DNA from: Mucilaginibacter sp.
GTDB lineage: Bacteria > Bacteroidota > Bacteroidia > Sphingobacteriales > Sphingobacteriaceae
Direction of reading: 5' to 3'
Length of the DNA: 64,000 bases
NCBI GenBank assembly: GCA_028288025.1
Contig: JAQBOM010000008.1
Span: 1 to 64,000, forward strand
Positions 62,197 through 64,000 of this stretch are shown piece after piece. Positions within the stretch are counted from its first letter, which is position 1, and each line of letters opens with the position of its first letter. A model generated the notes under the pieces. That model was not told the origin of the DNA. It saw nothing but the letters and a program-made list of their open reading frames with translations, and made no database searches. The position numbers and the translations under genes were made by a program.

Positions 62197-63300
62197 ATGG
62201 AACGCGAAGAAGAAAAAGAGCTCGTCAGAGCAGTTGTAAAAATATCACGTTATACTATTTACATCGCCCTGATTGCAGCAGCTTGCATAGCTATTTTAGT
62301 GATATCTTTATTTAACAATGGAACAGGGGCTGTAGTAGTATCCAGTGCCAAAGAAAATGCTTCAGTTTCCCCTGTCGCTACGTCTTCCGCTCCGGCTGCA
62401 TCAGCTGGAGGCACATCAAGAGCTATACCCGCGGATGCCTGGAAAGCGCCGGACGAAAGTACTATCCCAGCCGGAAAAGCCGGCGATATGATCCGTTACG
62501 GGAAAGAACTGCTGGCTAATACAGCCAGGTACCTGGGGCCGCAGGGAACTGTAGCACAAATAACAAACGGCATGAATTGCCAGAACTGTCATCTTGCCGG
62601 GGGTACTAAATTATTTGCGAACGACTATGCCGGTTTCATGGTGAGTTATCCCAAGGTTAGCAGCCGCAGCGGGAAGAAAGAATCCCCCTCAGAACGTATA
62701 GCCGAATGTTTTGAACGCAGCCTTTCAGGCAAAGTTCCGGATACTTCAAAAAAGGAAATACAATCTATACTGGCTTATATGAAATGGCTGGGCAAGGGTG
62801 TAAAAAAGGGACAAAAATTATTTGGAAACGCTACGGAAAAGCTACCCTTTATGGATCATGCGGCTGACCCGGTTAAAGGTAAAGCTGTGTTTGTAGCGAA
62901 ATGCCAAAGTTGTCACGGCAGCAATGGCGAAGGAATGCCGGCAGCCGATAAAAAGACATACACCTACCCGCCATTATGGGGCAAGCATAGTTACAACGAC
63001 GGCGCCGGAATGTATAGGCTTACTAATTTTGCCGGGTTTGTCAAAAACAACATGCCGTTCGGGGCTTCTTACCAAAACCCGCAACTAACAGATGAAGAGG
63101 CCTGGAACGTTGCGGCCTTTGTTAACTCGCAACCACGGCCGCACAAAAACCAACGTAACGATTGGAAAGACATTAGAAATAAACCTTTAGACTTCCCGTT
63201 TGGACCTTATGCGGATGCTTTCGGCGAAAAACAACATAAATACGGCCCGTTTAAGCCGATCAAAGACGCACAAAAACAATTAATAAATAAAAAATCATAA
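62197..63300 (+). CDS. tsdA: TsdA-like dihaem cytochrome c (thiosulfate dehydrogenase type)
   Basis: The ATG at 62197 gives 367 residues; a GTG six codons upstream is less likely. One N-terminal membrane helix (about residues 18-41) anchors it, then a linker rich in S and A. Two haem sites are CQNCH (about residue 129) and CQSCH (about 237). AECFERSLSG between them matches the TsdA motif CFERSMNG, whose cysteine is the unusual axial ligand of haem 1. It would oxidise thiosulfate to tetrathionate (or the reverse) in the periplasm. The DsrE-like and secreted genes follow it, consistent with sulfur metabolism. Confidence 0.85.
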   Translation: MEREEEKELVRAVVKISRYTIYIALIAAACIAILVISLFNNGTGAVVVSSAKENASVSPVATSSAPAASAGGTSRAIPADAWKAPDESTIPAGKAGDMIRYGKELLANTARYLGPQGTVAQITNGMNCQNCHLAGGTKLFANDYAGFMVSYPKVSSRSGKKESPSERIAECFERSLSGKVPDTSKKEIQSILAYMKWLGKGVKKGQKLFGNATEKLPFMDHAADPVKGKAVFVAKCQSCHGSNGEGMPAADKKTYTYPPLWGKHSYNDGAGMYRLTNFAGFVKNNMPFGASYQNPQLTDEEAWNVAAFVNSQPRPHKNQRNDWKDIRNKPLDFPFGPYADAFGEKQHKYGPFKPIKDAQKQLINKKS

Positions 63301-63312
63301 ACAAACACAACC

Positions 63313-63771
63313 ATGAAAAAGCACATTTTAATTTTAGCGGCTTTCGCCTTCTTAACCTTTGTAAAAACAGCAAGCGCGCAGCAAACTGACCCTGCCGCCT
63401 TTACCGGGGCAACAGCCAAATTGAAGCATTATGACGCTTTGTATATCCTGAATTCAAATGATGACAAGAAAATAAAGGGTTTTCTCCGGAATATTGATAA
63501 TGCGCTCGAGGATCCGCGCTTAAAAGGCAAGCTCCATGTAGAACTGATCGCTTTTGGCGATGGTGTAGCCGTTTATATGAAAAGCGGCACCTACGAAGAC
63601 GCATTAAAAAACCTGCAAGCCAAGGGTGTGGTATTAGCGGAATGCAGCAATACCATCAGGGAGCGCAAAATAGATAAGAATGACCTGTTCCCTTTTATAT
63701 CCTATGTACCAAGCGGTAATGGCGAGATCATTATCCGCCAGTATGAGGGATGGGCAGTCGTTCACCCATAA
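63313..63771 (+). CDS. Secreted DsrE-like protein
   Basis: The 152-residue protein has a signal peptide (about 1-22, ending ASAQ) and a DsrE/DsrF-like fold: HYDALYILNSNDDKKIKGFLRNIDNAL, HVELIAFGDGVAVY, and a cysteine in GVVLAECSNTIRER, at the position of the reactive cysteine of this family. DsrE proteins carry sulfur as persulfide. It begins 12 bases after the tsdA-like gene and is probably co-transcribed with it. A sulfur-transfer role in the periplasm is inferred from family and context. Confidence 0.85.
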   Translation: MKKHILILAAFAFLTFVKTASAQQTDPAAFTGATAKLKHYDALYILNSNDDKKIKGFLRNIDNALEDPRLKGKLHVELIAFGDGVAVYMKSGTYEDALKNLQAKGVVLAECSNTIRERKIDKNDLFPFISYVPSGNGEIIIRQYEGWAVVHP

Positions 63772-63811
63772 CCGTAAATATTTCTATCCGTTAACTCTTA
63801 TTAAAATCAAC

Positions 63812-64000
63812 GTGAAAAATTATAAAAAGATAATATTCACCATGGCTGCGCTTATCGTATTTGGCAGCCAGGTTAAAGCACAGGATCATCGTTTTGACCC
63901 GCCTTGGAATACCCCGCCGGAAAGTAAAGTAATGTTTACCGTGCCCGGCGTAGATAACGTGCCCGACCTGTTTGGCGATATAAACGACCCGCAGCTGGTG
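63812..64000 (+). CDS. Secreted protein, cut by window edge
   Basis: A GTG at 63812 opens a frame that is unbroken to the window end (63 codons). It has a signal peptide: MKNYKKIIFTMAALIVFGSQ, then VKAQ. The mature start DHRFDPPWNTPPESKVMFTVPG and GVDNVPDLFGDINDPQLV resembles the start of periplasmic solute-binding proteins next to TsdA-like genes. An internal ATG (63842) is also possible. It is probably the third gene of the TsdA operon. The family call is tentative as most of the gene is missing. Confidence 0.55.
   Translation, partial: MKNYKKIIFTMAALIVFGSQVKAQDHRFDPPWNTPPESKVMFTVPGVDNVPDLFGDINDPQLV

Noticed and set aside
1..64000. CRISPR array, insertion sequence or prophage
   Set aside because: No regularly spaced direct repeats with unique spacers, and no transposase, integrase or phage structural gene was found.

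Overview
The window looks like a chromosomal segment from a soil- or plant-associated Bacteroidota, most likely Sphingobacteriaceae close to Mucilaginibacter or Pedobacter. The evidence is a SusC/SusD pair with glycoside hydrolases, DUF6377, DUF5686 and DUF4468 proteins, weak Shine-Dalgarno signals, a Bacteroidota promoter (TTTG, 19-bp spacer, TAnnTTTG) in front of tRNA-His, and many dispersed intergenic inverted repeats. No insertion sequence, prophage, CRISPR array or rRNA was seen.

Layout. 1-7.0 kb is mostly housekeeping on the plus strand: the end of an outer-membrane porin, a DUF4468 protein, a TonB protein, purL, a VOC protein, trmN, a phosphodiesterase and fbp. 7.0-10.6 kb runs on the minus strand: an AT-rich zinc-ribbon protein, rnhA and a copper P-type ATPase. 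10.9 kb holds tRNA-His with a textbook promoter and terminator. 11-14.9 kb has a DUF5686 outer-membrane protein and a HAD phosphatase. 14.9-19.7 kb is a minus-strand sugar operon (MFS transporter, ROK kinase, exo-glucosaminidase-like GH2). 19.7-20.7 kb has no gene but contains a 29-bp perfect inverted repeat and a possible structured RNA of about 340 nt with its own promoter and terminator, ahead of a PIN-PhoH ATPase gene. 22-29.6 kb carries a FUSC membrane protein, a divergent PEP carboxylase, a DUF4142 lipoprotein, tmk and a DUF763 protein. 29.7-34.5 kb carries GH3, GH29 and SMP-30-like secreted enzymes. 34.6-37 kb is glpK-glpF.

37.1-49.4 kb is a polysaccharide utilization locus: a membrane-bound DUF6377 regulator, SusC, SusD, a strong terminator, GH71, GH97 and a GH99-like lipoprotein. 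GH71 enzymes are alpha-1,3-glucanases and the GH97 protein keeps the glutamates of inverting alpha-glucosidases, so the likely target is an alpha-glucan such as fungal-wall alpha-1,3-glucan. This is the most coherent system in the window.

49.5-57.3 kb holds a Tat-exported molybdenum aldehyde oxidoreductase (PaoABC type), an AlkB-like dioxygenase, a DUF3606 miniprotein, LigD and a KTSC protein. 57.3-59.2 kb has minus-strand cupin, SDR and YdaT-like stress-type genes. 59.4 kb encodes a lipoprotein with the two-lobed DTG/DTG pattern of pepsin-like aspartic proteases, unusual in bacteria. 60.6-61.9 kb has a possible 33-residue membrane peptide and a subclass B3 metallo-beta-lactamase. The right end begins a TsdA-type dihaem cytochrome, DsrE-like protein and secreted-protein cluster, cut by the window edge.
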